Below are positions 1 to 8,880 of a stretch of 45,018 nucleotides of DNA, in pieces (position 1 is the stretch's first letter; every line of letters starts with the position of its first letter). The DNA is taken from the NCBI GenBank assembly GCA_900128585.1, contig LT642148.1, positions 1-45,018 of the forward strand, in the 5' to 3' direction. This DNA is from Stramenopiles sp. TOSAG23-3 (taxonomy: Eukaryota > Sar). The notes beneath the pieces were generated by a model that searched no databases, had not been told where the DNA came from, and worked only from the letters and a program-made list of their open reading frames with translations. The translations under genes were made by a program, and so were the position numbers.

Positions 1-228
1 GAAACAAAATTACAGAACCAAGTTAGGATTAGGGTATGAGGAAGCTAAATTTAATTACTTAAATAACAGCCAATTTTCTATTTTTAAAGTTTCAAAGCGA
101 AAGCTAAAACCACCATGTACAAGAATGTAATTTTTGGCTGTTATTAAGTACTACTGCCTTTCAAGCCAAAAAGTTATTTAAGTGTAAGCGCAAGAGACCT
201 TCAGTTTAAATCCTGTTCGTTGCCAAGT
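1..228. repeat. AACAGCC dispersed repeat downstream of the UFD1-like gene
   Basis: No gene is seen here. Bases 1-88 form an ~80-bp dispersed unit that starts GAAACAAAATTACAGAACC, passes through a GGAAGCTAAATTTAATTAC module and ends in AATAACAGCCAATTTTC. A second core copy lies inverted at about 131-150 (TTTTTGGCTGTTATTAAGTA). Related copies of the same unit occur at 14531-14650 and, inverted, at 30616-30695. The stretch lies past the 3' end of the minus-strand gene at 229-2055. The window begins inside the unit. Confidence 0.8.
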
Positions 229-2055
229 CTAATCAGAGTGCTCGGCTTTTTTTTGTTTTCTTGCCACTGACATCGCACTGCCAACAGCCGGGGATTTGGC
301 ACCCCGGCGTTTGCTTCTACTTTCCTCGTCTGCCGACAGTTGAGCGGCTAATTTGGCATCAGCGGCCTCTTGCTTCTTCCTTTTACGAGCCGCGATTGCT
401 TCTTCCTTCCGCTGCTTTATCAACTGATCGCGGAGTAGTTTTTCCTCTACTTTTTTTTCTAATTCTTGCCGTTGAGCATTTACCAAAGCATCTTTTTCAG
501 CCTTCACCAAGTCTCGTTCTTTTTGTTCTGATTCTAACTTCGCGCGAATGAGGGCGAAATTTTCGGCTTCCAGTCTCTTTGACTCCACTTCCGCTTGCCG
601 TTTCGCATCCTTTTCTTTATTTCGTTTCTCCATCTGCCTCCGATGACGTTCACGATGTATGCTTGCCCAGTCGTTTGCAGGCACTGTGGCACTCCCGCCA
701 CCTAATGTTTTTCCCGCGCCAGAGAAAGCTGTGGCTTTCTCATTCGTCTCAAACAGCGCATCAGCTTCCTTATCAGGTTCGCACTTTGCAGCTGTTGTCT
801 GGAACGGGGCCAGCTTTCCTGTGCTCAAGACATTGCCAGTGCCGCCAAACACGACAGTCTCGCTTTTTAAAGTTTCACTTACCGATACTACTCTTGCATC
901 CACTTTCGCACTATGGCCCTGGTCAAGATGTCCCAGCCCTGAGCGTTCAAGGGTCTTCGATAGGGCCACAACTTCATCAGCCCCTTCTGCCTTCTTTAAC
1001 CCGGCAAAATTTCGCTTTCTAAATTTCGCCAGCTTTTCTTTTCGATTTAAAGCAGTGCCGACTGTAGGCTCAACGTCCCTCCTACTTGGGATGCTGTCCC
1101 CCTTCTGCTTCCATGCTTGATCCCCCCCTCTGTTTTTCGTAACTGTGCCCTTCCTCGTTGTGCTGGCAGAGTTCGCTTCAGCGGGATGGGTTCGGTGGGA
1201 ACGTCCGCTTTCGCTCTGAAGATTTCCGCTTTTTTTCTTTGCGGTCGTATCCTTGCTTTTCAAGCGTTTCTCTTTTCGGTTAGGCTTTGTGTTTAGTGAC
1301 TCTTTTGAATTGGTACGCATTGGTCTCCTGACTCCTGCTTTTGACCTGGTTGGGGGCTGACGCGGTTGCATTCTTCGGCCACCTTCAGAGGATGAAGAAA
1401 CAATGGGCTCCGGCACATTTTCCTCTTCGGGCTCAAAAACTTCGCCCACTGGAGCAAACTCTACCTTTAAATCAACCGTACCATAGAGAGATACTGCATT
1501 GCCAGGTTTTAACTCAACCACGTCCAGCTTGAATTTGTCGTTCCCATATTGTATCACGATAGTTTGCCCGACAGAGAGTGCTGAGTAGTTTTGCATCGCA
1601 ATTTCCAAAATATTGCGCACTCCTAGGGAAGCCACAAAATCCAGAAACTCTTCTTTGTGTGGTTGAAACCTTGCAAAGTCACCCTTCGGCAATTTTTTTA
1701 CAGATTTAAATGCTACCCGCCCGCCCTCTCGCATATTCATACCGGAAATCATCCATGACGGGATGTATGCAACACCTTTGGGGGCACTGAACTCGAGGAC
1801 GCCAGAAAACTGAGTGTATCCTGATTTTTTAGACTTTGGGCCTTTTTTCATGGCCGAATGCAGCTGCATATGCAACGGAAACTCAAGCCTCAGACGCGAC
1901 ACTGCTTTAAACGCCTCTTCAGGCATGATAATCTTGTCCCCTGCTTCCAAGTCGGAACGCCCTGCTGCCCCGACCGAAAACACTTTGTAGGTCGCTTCGA
2001 AAGGCTTTGTCCCCGAACCCCACGCTCGGGGGTATAACGGGCGACGACGTGACAT
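229..2055 (-). CDS. UFD1-like ubiquitin fusion degradation protein with long C-terminal extension
   Basis: 608 aa. UFD1 works with NPL4 and the AAA-ATPase Cdc48/p97 to pull ubiquitylated clients out of complexes and membranes. Residues ~20-205 match the UFD1 fold: GDKIIMPEEAF (39-49), GVLEFSAPKGVAYIPSWM (85-102), FQPHKEEFLDF (130-140), NYSALSVGQTIVIQY (156-170) and ELKPGNAVSLY (181-191). Two SHP-box-like p97-binding motifs (FxGxGxxL) lie in the tail: FGGTGNVL (403-410) and FSGAGKTL (444-451). The rest is unlike the ~300-aa animal or yeast protein: a Ser/Lys/Arg-rich linker (~215-395), then a charged helical coiled-coil stretch (~465-585) and a basic end that could act as a nuclear signal. No signal or targeting peptide is seen at the N-terminus. 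The start is the first ATG, 1.3 kb from the divergent prohibitin gene. Assignment to the UFD1 family is firm; the role of the tail is unknown. Confidence 0.9.
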   Translation of the reverse strand: MSRRRPLYPRAWGSGTKPFEATYKVFSVGAAGRSDLEAGDKIIMPEEAFKAVSRLRLEFPLHMQLHSAMKKGPKSKKSGYTQFSGVLEFSAPKGVAYIPSWMISGMNMREGGRVAFKSVKKLPKGDFARFQPHKEEFLDFVASLGVRNILEIAMQNYSALSVGQTIVIQYGNDKFKLDVVELKPGNAVSLYGTVDLKVEFAPVGEVFEPEEENVPEPIVSSSSEGGRRMQPRQPPTRSKAGVRRPMRTNSKESLNTKPNRKEKRLKSKDTTAKKKSGNLQSESGRSHRTHPAEANSASTTRKGTVTKNRGGDQAWKQKGDSIPSRRDVEPTVGTALNRKEKLAKFRKRNFAGLKKAEGADEVVALSKTLERSGLGHLDQGHSAKVDARVVSVSETLKSETVVFGGTGNVLSTGKLAPFQTTAAKCEPDKEADALFETNEKATAFSGAGKTLGGGSATVPANDWASIHRERHRRQMEKRNKEKDAKRQAEVESKRLEAENFALIRAKLESEQKERDLVKAEKDALVNAQRQELEKKVEEKLLRDQLIKQRKEEAIAARKRKKQEAADAKLAAQLSADEESRSKRRGAKSPAVGSAMSVARKQKKAEHSD

Positions 2056-3380
2056 TTGCGTTTATTGAGTTTGTTGGGGTTGGATTGGTATCGTGCAACG
2101 ACTTTTAAAAAAGTGTGTTTATTGGGTGGCTGCTGTTCTTGCAAAAATGGCTGGAGGGGTGGACACACGATGGGAAAGTTTCTTTCTTTTCGGAGGTATA
2201 GGATTCTTTCGAGTTTCGAATTTTTATTTGAATTTATTATATTTAAAAAAAAAAAAAGACTTTTTTTTTTCTTCTTGTTGTTCTTCTTCTACCTGGTACT
2301 TCAATAATACCTCCTATCGTATCGGTTCGTACCGGTCGGTGCCTTTACCTGTACTACTGTAGTATAATTTATTATTATTTAAAAAAAAAAAAATGTACTT
2401 CAGTACAAACATATTTATTAGTAGTCTTTTATTCTCCTCTACACTCTACAGACGATTATTACACTTAGTTATTTGGTAGACGACTATCTATAAGTATTAA
2501 ATAATAAAAATACCAACTAACGGTCGGAATTTTGACAACCCCCAGCCTCTTCGGGGGAGTTTGCAGGCCATTTTTTCAATGCTGTGTTAAGGCTAAAAGA
2601 CTATTAATCTTGTTTGCCACAGAGGTAACTAGCAGGTGTGTAGCACCAATTAAACACACAGAATGGAAATTCCTGGTGCAGATTGCACCACTTTGGCCGG
2701 AATAACATTCTCATCAGATTTGATTGAGGAGTCGAAAGTGACCCTTAAATAATTAGGGTTAGAAAGACATAAATACATTATAAAGTAATGGTAGTATAAA
2801 TTTATGTGTATTGTAAGGAATTATGGAACTTATCTCGTTTTGAAGTGGTCCTCAAAATGGTCAATCTGCACCACCAGGAATATCAATTGTTTGTGTTTAA
2901 TTGTTGCTACGCACCTGCTAGTTACATATATGGTAAACAAATGTAATTGATATTTAGCGTTAACACAGCATTAAACAATGCCTAAAAAAACGTCCCCCAA
3001 GAAGAGGAATGAATGCAATTTTTAGAAGAATAGAGGTTTTTACGACGACCATCCATTGTAATTTTGTCTTTAAGGTTCACTCCAGCACATTTATAAATAA
3101 TATTAAAATAGTACGTATTACAGTACTATTATTTCTTCAGTTCGAAGTAGCACAGTGCTGGACTTCTTCCTCCTTCTTCTTCTTCTTTTTCGCAATTCTT
3201 GCTTAATTTACCAACCACTCATAGTCTTACCTACCCCGTGTTGAAAGTTTATCACACGCGTATGCAAACTACACAAAAGTTCAGATAGAACAACTATCAA
3301 GATCCCCAATCACCGCTCAGGAAAGCCGAAACAAAGCAAAGCAGCACCGAGGAAACGTTGCAAGATCAATCTGAGCCGCA
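2056..3380. other. Divergent intergenic region, UFD1-like / prohibitin
   Basis: This 1.3-kb spacer separates two divergent genes, so it should hold both promoters. It is AT-rich, with A/T homopolymers at about 2240-2275 and 2381-2393. It contains the inverted-repeat element at 2546-3006, listed separately. Short open frames here are T-rich or A-rich low-complexity sequence and are not called as genes. No TATA box or initiator can be assigned with confidence. Confidence 0.6.
2546..3006. repeat. Large imperfect inverted repeat (fold-back element A)
   Basis: The left arm (~2546-2692) and right arm (~2848-3006) are inverted copies around a ~155-bp centre. Paired blocks on the two arms include CCTCTTC plus a G-run at the outer edge, AATGCTGTGTTAA (2579-2591 against 2960-2972 inverted), GTAACTAGCAGGTG (2626-2639 against ~2913-2926 inverted), CAATTAAACACA, and ATTCCTGGTG followed by GCAGATTG. 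Small indels separate the blocks. The shape suits a MITE-like or fold-back transposon relic. No coding capacity and no clear target-site duplication were seen. Confidence 0.8.
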
Positions 3381-4208
3381 ATGTCTTATTTAAGAACAGC
3401 CATGGACCTGGCAAAAGTTGTCCTTGGGAGCGGGGTTGTCGCAGTTATGGCAGAACAGTCGCTCTATGATGTCGATGGAGGAGAACGTGCAGTTATATAC
3501 GACCGTGCCCGCGGTATTCTTCCATCTGTTGAAGAACCTGGCCTTCGATTTAAATTTCCGCTTCTTCAGTACCCAGTAATCTATGATATCAGAGACCGTC
3601 CACGAACGGTCAATACCCAAACTGGAACGAAAGACTTGCAGACTGTAAACATATCGCTACGGGTGTTATACCACCCCGAAGAGACAAAACTTCCAGACCT
3701 GCACAACGACATGGGTGAAGACTACGACGATCGTATCATGCCATCGATAGTCCCTGAAATTTTAAAAGCCATCGTGGCCAAATACGACGCAGAAGAGTTG
3801 ATTACACAGCGTGATCTTGTCTCCAAAGATATTAGCGACACGTTGACACAAAGGGCAGAAACGTTTTCCATGATCGTTAGTGATGTAGCCATTACGCATT
3901 TAAATTTCATGAGAGAGTTTGAACGTGCTATTGAACACAAACAGATCGCGCAGCAAGAGGCAGAACGGTCAAAATTTGTAGTCGCGATGGCGGAACAGGA
4001 AAAACAAGCAGCAATCATTCGTGCAGAAGGGGAGGCCGAAGCAGCCAAAATTATAACAGAGGCTATAGAAAGAGCAGGCGAGGGTGTAATCCAAGTGCGC
4101 CGCATCGACGCAGCCAAGGAGATAGCTGAGACGCTTTCCCAGTCTGGAAATGTAGTATACTTGCCAAATTCAGGAAACATGCTTTTGGGCTTAAGTGCTG
4201 CAAGGTAG
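3381..4208 (+). CDS. PHB1: Prohibitin, PHB1 type
   Basis: 275 aa, the usual length for prohibitin 1. PHB1 and PHB2 form the ring complex of the mitochondrial inner membrane that scaffolds proteases and supports cristae and lipid organisation. An N-terminal hydrophobic anchor (~10-25) precedes the PHB/SPFH domain (~30-190), with YDRARGILPSVEEPGLRFKF, DIRDRPRTVNTQTGTKDLQ, GEDYDDRIMPSIVPEILK, AEELITQRDLVS and VSDVAITHLNF. An Ala/Glu-rich coiled coil follows (~190-235: QQEAERSKFVV, IIRAEGEAEAAK), and the end is VVYLPNSGNMLLGL, as in PHB1 rather than PHB2. The start is the first ATG of the frame; it ends in TAG. It is divergent from the UFD1-like gene and in tandem with the PDZ gene, and no intron is needed. 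Confidence 0.95.
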   Translation: MSYLRTAMDLAKVVLGSGVVAVMAEQSLYDVDGGERAVIYDRARGILPSVEEPGLRFKFPLLQYPVIYDIRDRPRTVNTQTGTKDLQTVNISLRVLYHPEETKLPDLHNDMGEDYDDRIMPSIVPEILKAIVAKYDAEELITQRDLVSKDISDTLTQRAETFSMIVSDVAITHLNFMREFERAIEHKQIAQQEAERSKFVVAMAEQEKQAAIIRAEGEAEAAKIITEAIERAGEGVIQVRRIDAAKEIAETLSQSGNVVYLPNSGNMLLGLSAAR

Positions 4209-5238
4209 TCGAAGCAGAAAGTTGTAAACCGGTTTGATCTTCTTTTCAGTTTATGAACTGCACATGAAATAAGAATTCTTCGTAAAATATAAAATTTCAT
4301 TGTTTTGACAGGGCACATAATTGTACTTCAATTGAGAACAATTAAGACTTCTATTAAAAGTAGTAAACGATGAGAAGAAGAAAGAAGAAGACGACGAGAA
4401 ATTGAGAATTGAGTCGTTTGTGCACGGTCCCACATTCACCTGTGATATTGTAAGCACAATACGTAGTTTGTATTCGTAGTATACCAGTTTAATACAATTA
4501 CATATCCTATCAAAATAATGAAATGGCCCTTCGGGACGCCTGGCAGGGGCCTATTTCTATAATTTACCTAATTGTCAATAGAATGGGAGGAGCCGCTCGT
4601 GGGTGCTGCTAAAGCTCCGTATGGACACAGCATCATTCGCCTAACCCTAACCCTATTTCTATAATTTACCTAATTGTCAATAGAATGGGAAGAGCCATTC
4701 GGTAGAGATTCTAAGCATTCAAATAGACACAGGATTGCAACCAATGACGTATCCATACGCAGCCTTAGCAGGACCCAAGAGCGGCTCCTCCGATTCTATC
4801 GACAATTAGGTAAAATTATAGAAATAGGCCCCTGCCAGGCTCCCCGAAGGGTCATATTGTGATAGGATACATTTGTACTTGAAGAATACAACATGGAAAT
4901 AGTTAATAATGTACTGTATTTACAATTTACAATATCAAAGGAGAATGATATGGGACCGTGGTGCATAAAAGGCTCAATTCTCAATTTCTCTCTCAGAAGA
5001 CGACGACGAACGACGACGAATAAATATAATAGAATAAAAAAAAAATACCAAATTTTTACTGTACAGTGTACATTAGACTAAATCTTTTTATACGAAATAT
5101 ACCGCCGGTAAATGCCAAAAATAATCAAAATTTTGCGCGCTCTGCATTGCAACAATCAGTTTGTATTTAGTGCTCAAATATTTCGCAGAGGTCCTCAGCA
5201 ATCACCGAACACTACATATTGAAATCCTGCGCGTTAAT
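4209..5238. other. Tandem intergenic region, prohibitin to PDZ gene
   Basis: About 1 kb holding the 3' flank of the prohibitin gene and the 5' flank of the PDZ gene. Almost all of it is taken up by the inverted-repeat element at 4399-5000. A reading frame from 5161 joins the downstream gene but has no ATG before 5239. No AACAGCC repeat is present, unlike the convergent spacers. Confidence 0.6.
4399..5000. repeat. Large nested inverted repeat (fold-back element B)
   Basis: The best-matched arms are about 4502-4640 and 4735-4869. Both carry CCCTTCGGG (left) or CCCTTCGGGG (right), GCCTGGCAGGGGCCTATTTC, TATAATTT(T)ACCTAATTGTC and GGAGGAGCCGCTC in the same order when one arm is reverse-complemented. 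Weaker pairing goes on outward: GAAATTGAGAATTGAG at ~4399-4414 pairs with its inverse at ~4981-4996, and a GCACGGTCCCA block pairs on both sides. The centre (~4652-4734) holds a further direct copy of the TTTCTATAATTTACC block after a short CCTAACCCTAACCC run. The same inner block recurs inverted at 38578-38700, so this is a family. Confidence 0.85.
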
Positions 5239-7395
5239 ATGCCGAGAGCAACTGCGTTTGGTGGCGACATAAATGGCGAGTGGTGCGACATCGCCTTTTC
5301 GAATAGACGGGAGAGCAGCGAAGCGCCTGTCCAAAGTAATGGCGTCCAACCTGCAGCGGTGAAGCTGCCATCCCGCCCAGTTGGCGTTTTCTCCTCATTT
5401 AAACTCAAAATCCGTCCCAAACCAGAAACTGCAGCTATGAATGCTGCGTGCCATGGTGCGGAGCATTTAGCATACATGGTGGCAGTTGAACACCAGAGAA
5501 ACATCGAGAAACATAAAAATGAGAACTCTGAGTACCTTCTACCATTTTATGGCGGGCCGCTCGGACTGACTATCAAAGAATCCAGCGAGAAAGAAAACGT
5601 GGTTGTTTTTGTGGAAGCAATTGACCCAACTGGTCAGGCCGCTAAATACAAGCATAAGATAAAGGCTGGGGACAGGATGGTAGAGTGCGGAGGCGTTTCT
5701 ATCGAAGGGCTTAGTTTTGATGTTGTATGCGACATCTTACGCGATAGCGAAAGGCCGGTCGACATCAAATTTCAGCGCCCTAAAGTCACTGGGGAGAAAG
5801 ACCCGTTGAATAGTTACGGCGCAGAAGCGGTCCATTTTCTCATAAGCATAGGCAATACCGCGAGAGAGCCTTTGAAGCGCCGCGTCCTTACCCTCATGGA
5901 CCCCATCGCCGACCGATGGCAAGAAGAGTACGAAGTGACGACATCCTTGTACATGGACACCGAGGAAGGGCTCGTTACTGTCAAAGATATTTTTTGTTTT
6001 GAACATATTGGGCGGTCGCCCAAAGGAAAACGGCAATTAGATGATTATTTAAGATCATCGGTAGGTGTAACTGATGCTACCGAGTGGTACAAAATTGACC
6101 CGGGAAATTCGGCTTCCATGGAATCGCTGGTCACACCGGCGAAGGGCCACACGTTGTTGAAAAACGCGCTGTTCAACTCGTATTTCGTGGAGTGTACCGA
6201 CATTCACTCCCCCGTTGGAGTAACGTATTTGGATTTCTTGAAAGAACTCCCGCGCGTAAAACCTTACAGACTACCGAGCCAAACGAAGGGGGAGGAAGAT
6301 TCTAATCCAGTGTTTGAAGAGCAATGTTCTCTGCTGTTTGCTGCAATACAAACATTAAGCCACTTTGGCGATCTCACCCTGTCCTCTAAGTTACTCCCAG
6401 ACGAATTCGTTTTCTTGCATAGCAGTGAAGTGATGGAGTATGGAGTACAGAAAGAAAATGTAAGCCTTGTTGGCCAGTTAGTTTTTTGTTTGCGGGTATT
6501 TCAAGTCAGTGATGCCGATCCCATTTTGAAGAGAGGTGTTCAGTGTTTGTTGAATCTCCAAAGGGAAGATGGTTCATGGGGGGAAACCTTGCTGAAAGAT
6601 AGAGACGGACGAGACCGAGACGACCAAATGTTTGATGGTCGATTTTACAGAACGTTCTACGCCAGCGCCGCCTTGTGCTCACGGCGCTTTCGAGGTTTTG
6701 GCCCCAGTCGCCCGGGGGCGCTCAAGGTGTTGAGGGGCTGGTTACCAAAAATAGGTCGAAGTGAGCACGATTTTAAGCGAACCCAATATGCAACAGGAAA
6801 CTTGAGTACTAACTCGAATCACCTCACCCCTATTCTAGAAGCCTACCCAAAAGCAGCCGATTACCGGGCGCAAATTAAGGTATCGGCGAAAAGGCGGGCA
6901 GAGCTGCGCTTGGACAAGCTACTTCAGTTTCGAGAAAAGAAAAAGAAAATGACCCCAAACCAATGGAAAAAGTACAAAGTATCAGGTGGTTACCAAAGCG
7001 TGCGAGGTCTTGGTCTGCAATCGACGGTGTACGCGAAACAGTGCAAATCAGCTGTGAAAAAAATCAAAAGTGCCTCTTCCTTTCTGCGAAAACTGGAAAA
7101 ATTTCATCGGGACATCAATGCCCCAAATGTCGATCAAATTCTCGGTAGTATAGATTTTGACGATGGAACAATAGACTTTAGTGGGCACAGGCTTAGCCTT
7201 TTTGATTTGTATCGACGGGTATGCTTACAGGGAGGAGGTGGAGATCACGAGGACATTTGGTGGGCGAATAACGCCCGGTCGATGGAGCTCCCCGTCGGTT
7301 TGGCAAAGGCAGGAAATACTTTAAAACGGAAGTATTTCAAAATGTTATATGCTTTTGAAGTTCAAACCACGCTTCTTTTTTTTGATAATGAATAA
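5239..7395 (+). CDS. PDZ-domain protein with possible terpenoid-cyclase-like helical region
   Basis: 718 aa from the first ATG; the frame is open back to 5161 but without an ATG. A PDZ domain spans ~100-181: the carboxylate-binding loop is GGPLGLTI, followed by VVVFVEAIDPTGQAAK, IKAGDRMVECGGVSIEGLSF and a VDIKF last strand. PDZ domains bind C-terminal peptides and act as scaffolds. Residues ~190-330 are not recognised. Residues ~360-530 are helical, and LLNLQREDGSWGE (~437-449) looks like the QW-type turn of squalene-cyclase or prenyltransferase alpha/alpha toroids, but no catalytic Asp motif (DxDD, DCTAE) is seen. The rest (~550-718) is basic, Lys-rich and unrecognised. No signal peptide or membrane segment is obvious. 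The PDZ call is firm; the cyclase-like fold is a tentative reading of one motif. Confidence 0.8.
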   Translation: MPRATAFGGDINGEWCDIAFSNRRESSEAPVQSNGVQPAAVKLPSRPVGVFSSFKLKIRPKPETAAMNAACHGAEHLAYMVAVEHQRNIEKHKNENSEYLLPFYGGPLGLTIKESSEKENVVVFVEAIDPTGQAAKYKHKIKAGDRMVECGGVSIEGLSFDVVCDILRDSERPVDIKFQRPKVTGEKDPLNSYGAEAVHFLISIGNTAREPLKRRVLTLMDPIADRWQEEYEVTTSLYMDTEEGLVTVKDIFCFEHIGRSPKGKRQLDDYLRSSVGVTDATEWYKIDPGNSASMESLVTPAKGHTLLKNALFNSYFVECTDIHSPVGVTYLDFLKELPRVKPYRLPSQTKGEEDSNPVFEEQCSLLFAAIQTLSHFGDLTLSSKLLPDEFVFLHSSEVMEYGVQKENVSLVGQLVFCLRVFQVSDADPILKRGVQCLLNLQREDGSWGETLLKDRDGRDRDDQMFDGRFYRTFYASAALCSRRFRGFGPSRPGALKVLRGWLPKIGRSEHDFKRTQYATGNLSTNSNHLTPILEAYPKAADYRAQIKVSAKRRAELRLDKLLQFREKKKKMTPNQWKKYKVSGGYQSVRGLGLQSTVYAKQCKSAVKKIKSASSFLRKLEKFHRDINAPNVDQILGSIDFDDGTIDFSGHRLSLFDLYRRVCLQGGGGDHEDIWWANNARSMELPVGLAKAGNTLKRKYFKMLYAFEVQTTLLFFDNE

Positions 7396-7651
7396 ATAGT
7401 GCGAACAACCATTCCAGCGAAATATACGCGTTTTTCAAAAAAAAACTCGCGAAAGAAATTTATCTCTTCAATTACTTCTTTAAAACCCTAAAAACTAATA
7501 AAACAGTGAGCGGGTTTGGCGGATTTAGCAGGACTTTGTTTCATAGTGTACCTAGTGCGTCCTCTGTGCTGACAATATCACCACCGATAAGACCCGATTC
7601 GCTGCGGCTTTGGTGGTGGCTGATAATTTTTTAGTAATGATATAAAATGAG

Positions 7652-7731
7652 GAAAAAAACCTAATTCAGTTTATCTAAATTTTATTACTTCGTACACAGT
7701 AAGTAAAGAAAAAAACCTAATTCAGTTTATC
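7652..7731. repeat. Short direct repeat, 24-bp unit, period 56
   Basis: GAAAAAAACCTAATTCAG followed by TTTATC occurs at 7652-7675 and again at 7708-7731, with similar AAAT bases after each. It is a local duplication with no coding role seen. Confidence 0.75.
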
Positions 7732-7805
7732 CTAAATAAAACAAAAAATATTGGATCATCATAAACTACGAAAGTGAATCTGCTCCTTTTGTCCATTTAA
7801 GGTAG

Positions 7806-8248
7806 AAGTAGATGTTGACGACACAGAGGTACAGTCCTCCATAAAGTCTTCAGAAGAAGGCGACCAGAGCATTGCCACCAGGACGAGACTTCAACTGGCA
7901 CGCCAACGACTCCCAACCATTGCATTGCCTACCGAATCTTCACCATTGGAACAGCACCCACAAACGCCGATTACGCACACCGACCTACACGACCCTCCTT
8001 CGACACCCCAATTCACAAATGCCAATTCCTTGACTGGTTTACAAGACAGACAATGGGCGCCTTTAAAACATTCACGCCGCTGCTTGGTAAACCACACAAG
8101 GACGGATTCACCTATGAGTGAGACATCGGTTGAGGAAGTTGATTATGGGTCTCCTGACATCGACGCAATTCCACACACTGATTCGTTAAGACTGAGTGAC
8201 AAGGGTATATTGATTACTAAAATCACAACAGCAGAGGTCAGTTCGTAG
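7806..8248 (+). pseudogene. 5'-truncated, frame-disrupted copy of the Ser/Asp-rich gene family
   Basis: An open frame reads VDVDDTEVQSS near 7810, matching DDDTEVQSS of the ORF at 29697-30524, then a diverged Pro/Thr-rich stretch, and continues to a stop at 8248. At ~8062 the DNA matches the FTPLLGK-coding part of that ORF, but here the FTPLLGK reading is in another frame and soon meets a stop. The open frame then gives SETSVEEVDYGSPDIDAIP, which matches the open frame of the fragment at 30768. There is no ATG at the front of the homologous block. The copy keeps the family's 3' part and its GTGACAAGGGTATATTGATT tail, followed by an AACAGCC element. I read it as a decayed copy; a small expressed gene cannot be excluded. 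Confidence 0.55.
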
Positions 8249-8255
8249 TACATAG

Positions 8256-8604
8256 ATTTTAATTACTTCAATAACAGCCAATTTTTCGTTTAAAAAAAAA
8301 CATAAATTTTCAGTTTTTGACGCGGTTTCACTCACTGATTCGGATCATGCATGGAGTACATACCGGTATGACAATGAGAGTCAAGAGTCAAGTCTAAGTG
8401 ACAAGGATTTATTGATTACTATAAGCACATCAGCAGAGTTCAGTTCGCAATACGTTAATTACTTAAATAACAGCCATAATTTTGTTTTTAATTTTCAGTG
8501 ATTATCATCTAAAAATTATTAATTCGTAAAATCTTATAATATACGGTAAATATGTTTCAATTACTCAATTATACTTAAATAACAGCCAATTTTCTTGTTT
8601 TTAA
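8256..8604 (+). repeat. AACAGCC elements and second 3'-end family fragment
   Basis: Three cores (AATAACAGCCAATTTTTC at ~8270, AATAACAGCCATAATTTTG at ~8466, AATAACAGCCAATTTTCTTG at ~8575) lie around a fragment at ~8320-8450. That fragment reads GACGCGGTTTCACTCACTGA, then TCGGATCATGCATGGAGTAC and AGTCTAAGTGACAAGG. The same blocks recur at ~31061-31166, 30825-30900 and, inverted, at 31650-31700. Confidence 0.75.
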
Positions 8605-8880
8605 ATGTTTCAATTCCAATCAGGTTAATTTGATGATGTTAAACCAATAAGGTTAATTTTTCTTTTTCTCCAATTTCTTTTGTTCTGCCTCGAGTTTCTA
8701 TTATTTTGATCTGTCCGTCAAAATATTTTTTTTCATTCGATTGTAAACCACTTAGGTTTTTTTTTGGCCCACTGTTATACCCAGTTACACTTTCTTTTTT
8801 TTTGTCATTGAATTTTGTGTTTTTTGCGGTAAAAATTATGGCGATGGACGATTTTGTTAAAACCATATACTTCAGAAGTA

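Larger units (their letters stand above)
7396..8880. other. Convergent intergenic region rich in dispersed repeats
   Basis: This 1.5-kb spacer lies between the 3' ends of the PDZ gene and the minus-strand membrane-protein gene. It holds a direct repeat (7652-7731), a broken gene-family copy (7806-8248), a second fragment of that family (~8320-8450), and AACAGCC cores at ~8266-8286, ~8456-8490 and ~8570-8604. Bases 7396-7650 and 8605-8880 show only AT-rich sequence. Confidence 0.7.

Noticed and set aside
229..2055. Plastid-type (symbiont-derived) UFD1 of a complex alga
   Set aside because: The N-terminus has no signal peptide or transit peptide; nothing here shows a secondary plastid.
2056..2362. 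Short plus-strand frames opposite the start of the UFD1-like gene
   Set aside because: Made of T/A homopolymer-derived Phe/Lys/Leu runs.
4643..4656. CCTAACCCTAACCC as a telomere or interstitial telomere array
   Set aside because: Barely more than two units, inside a repeat element; too short to call.
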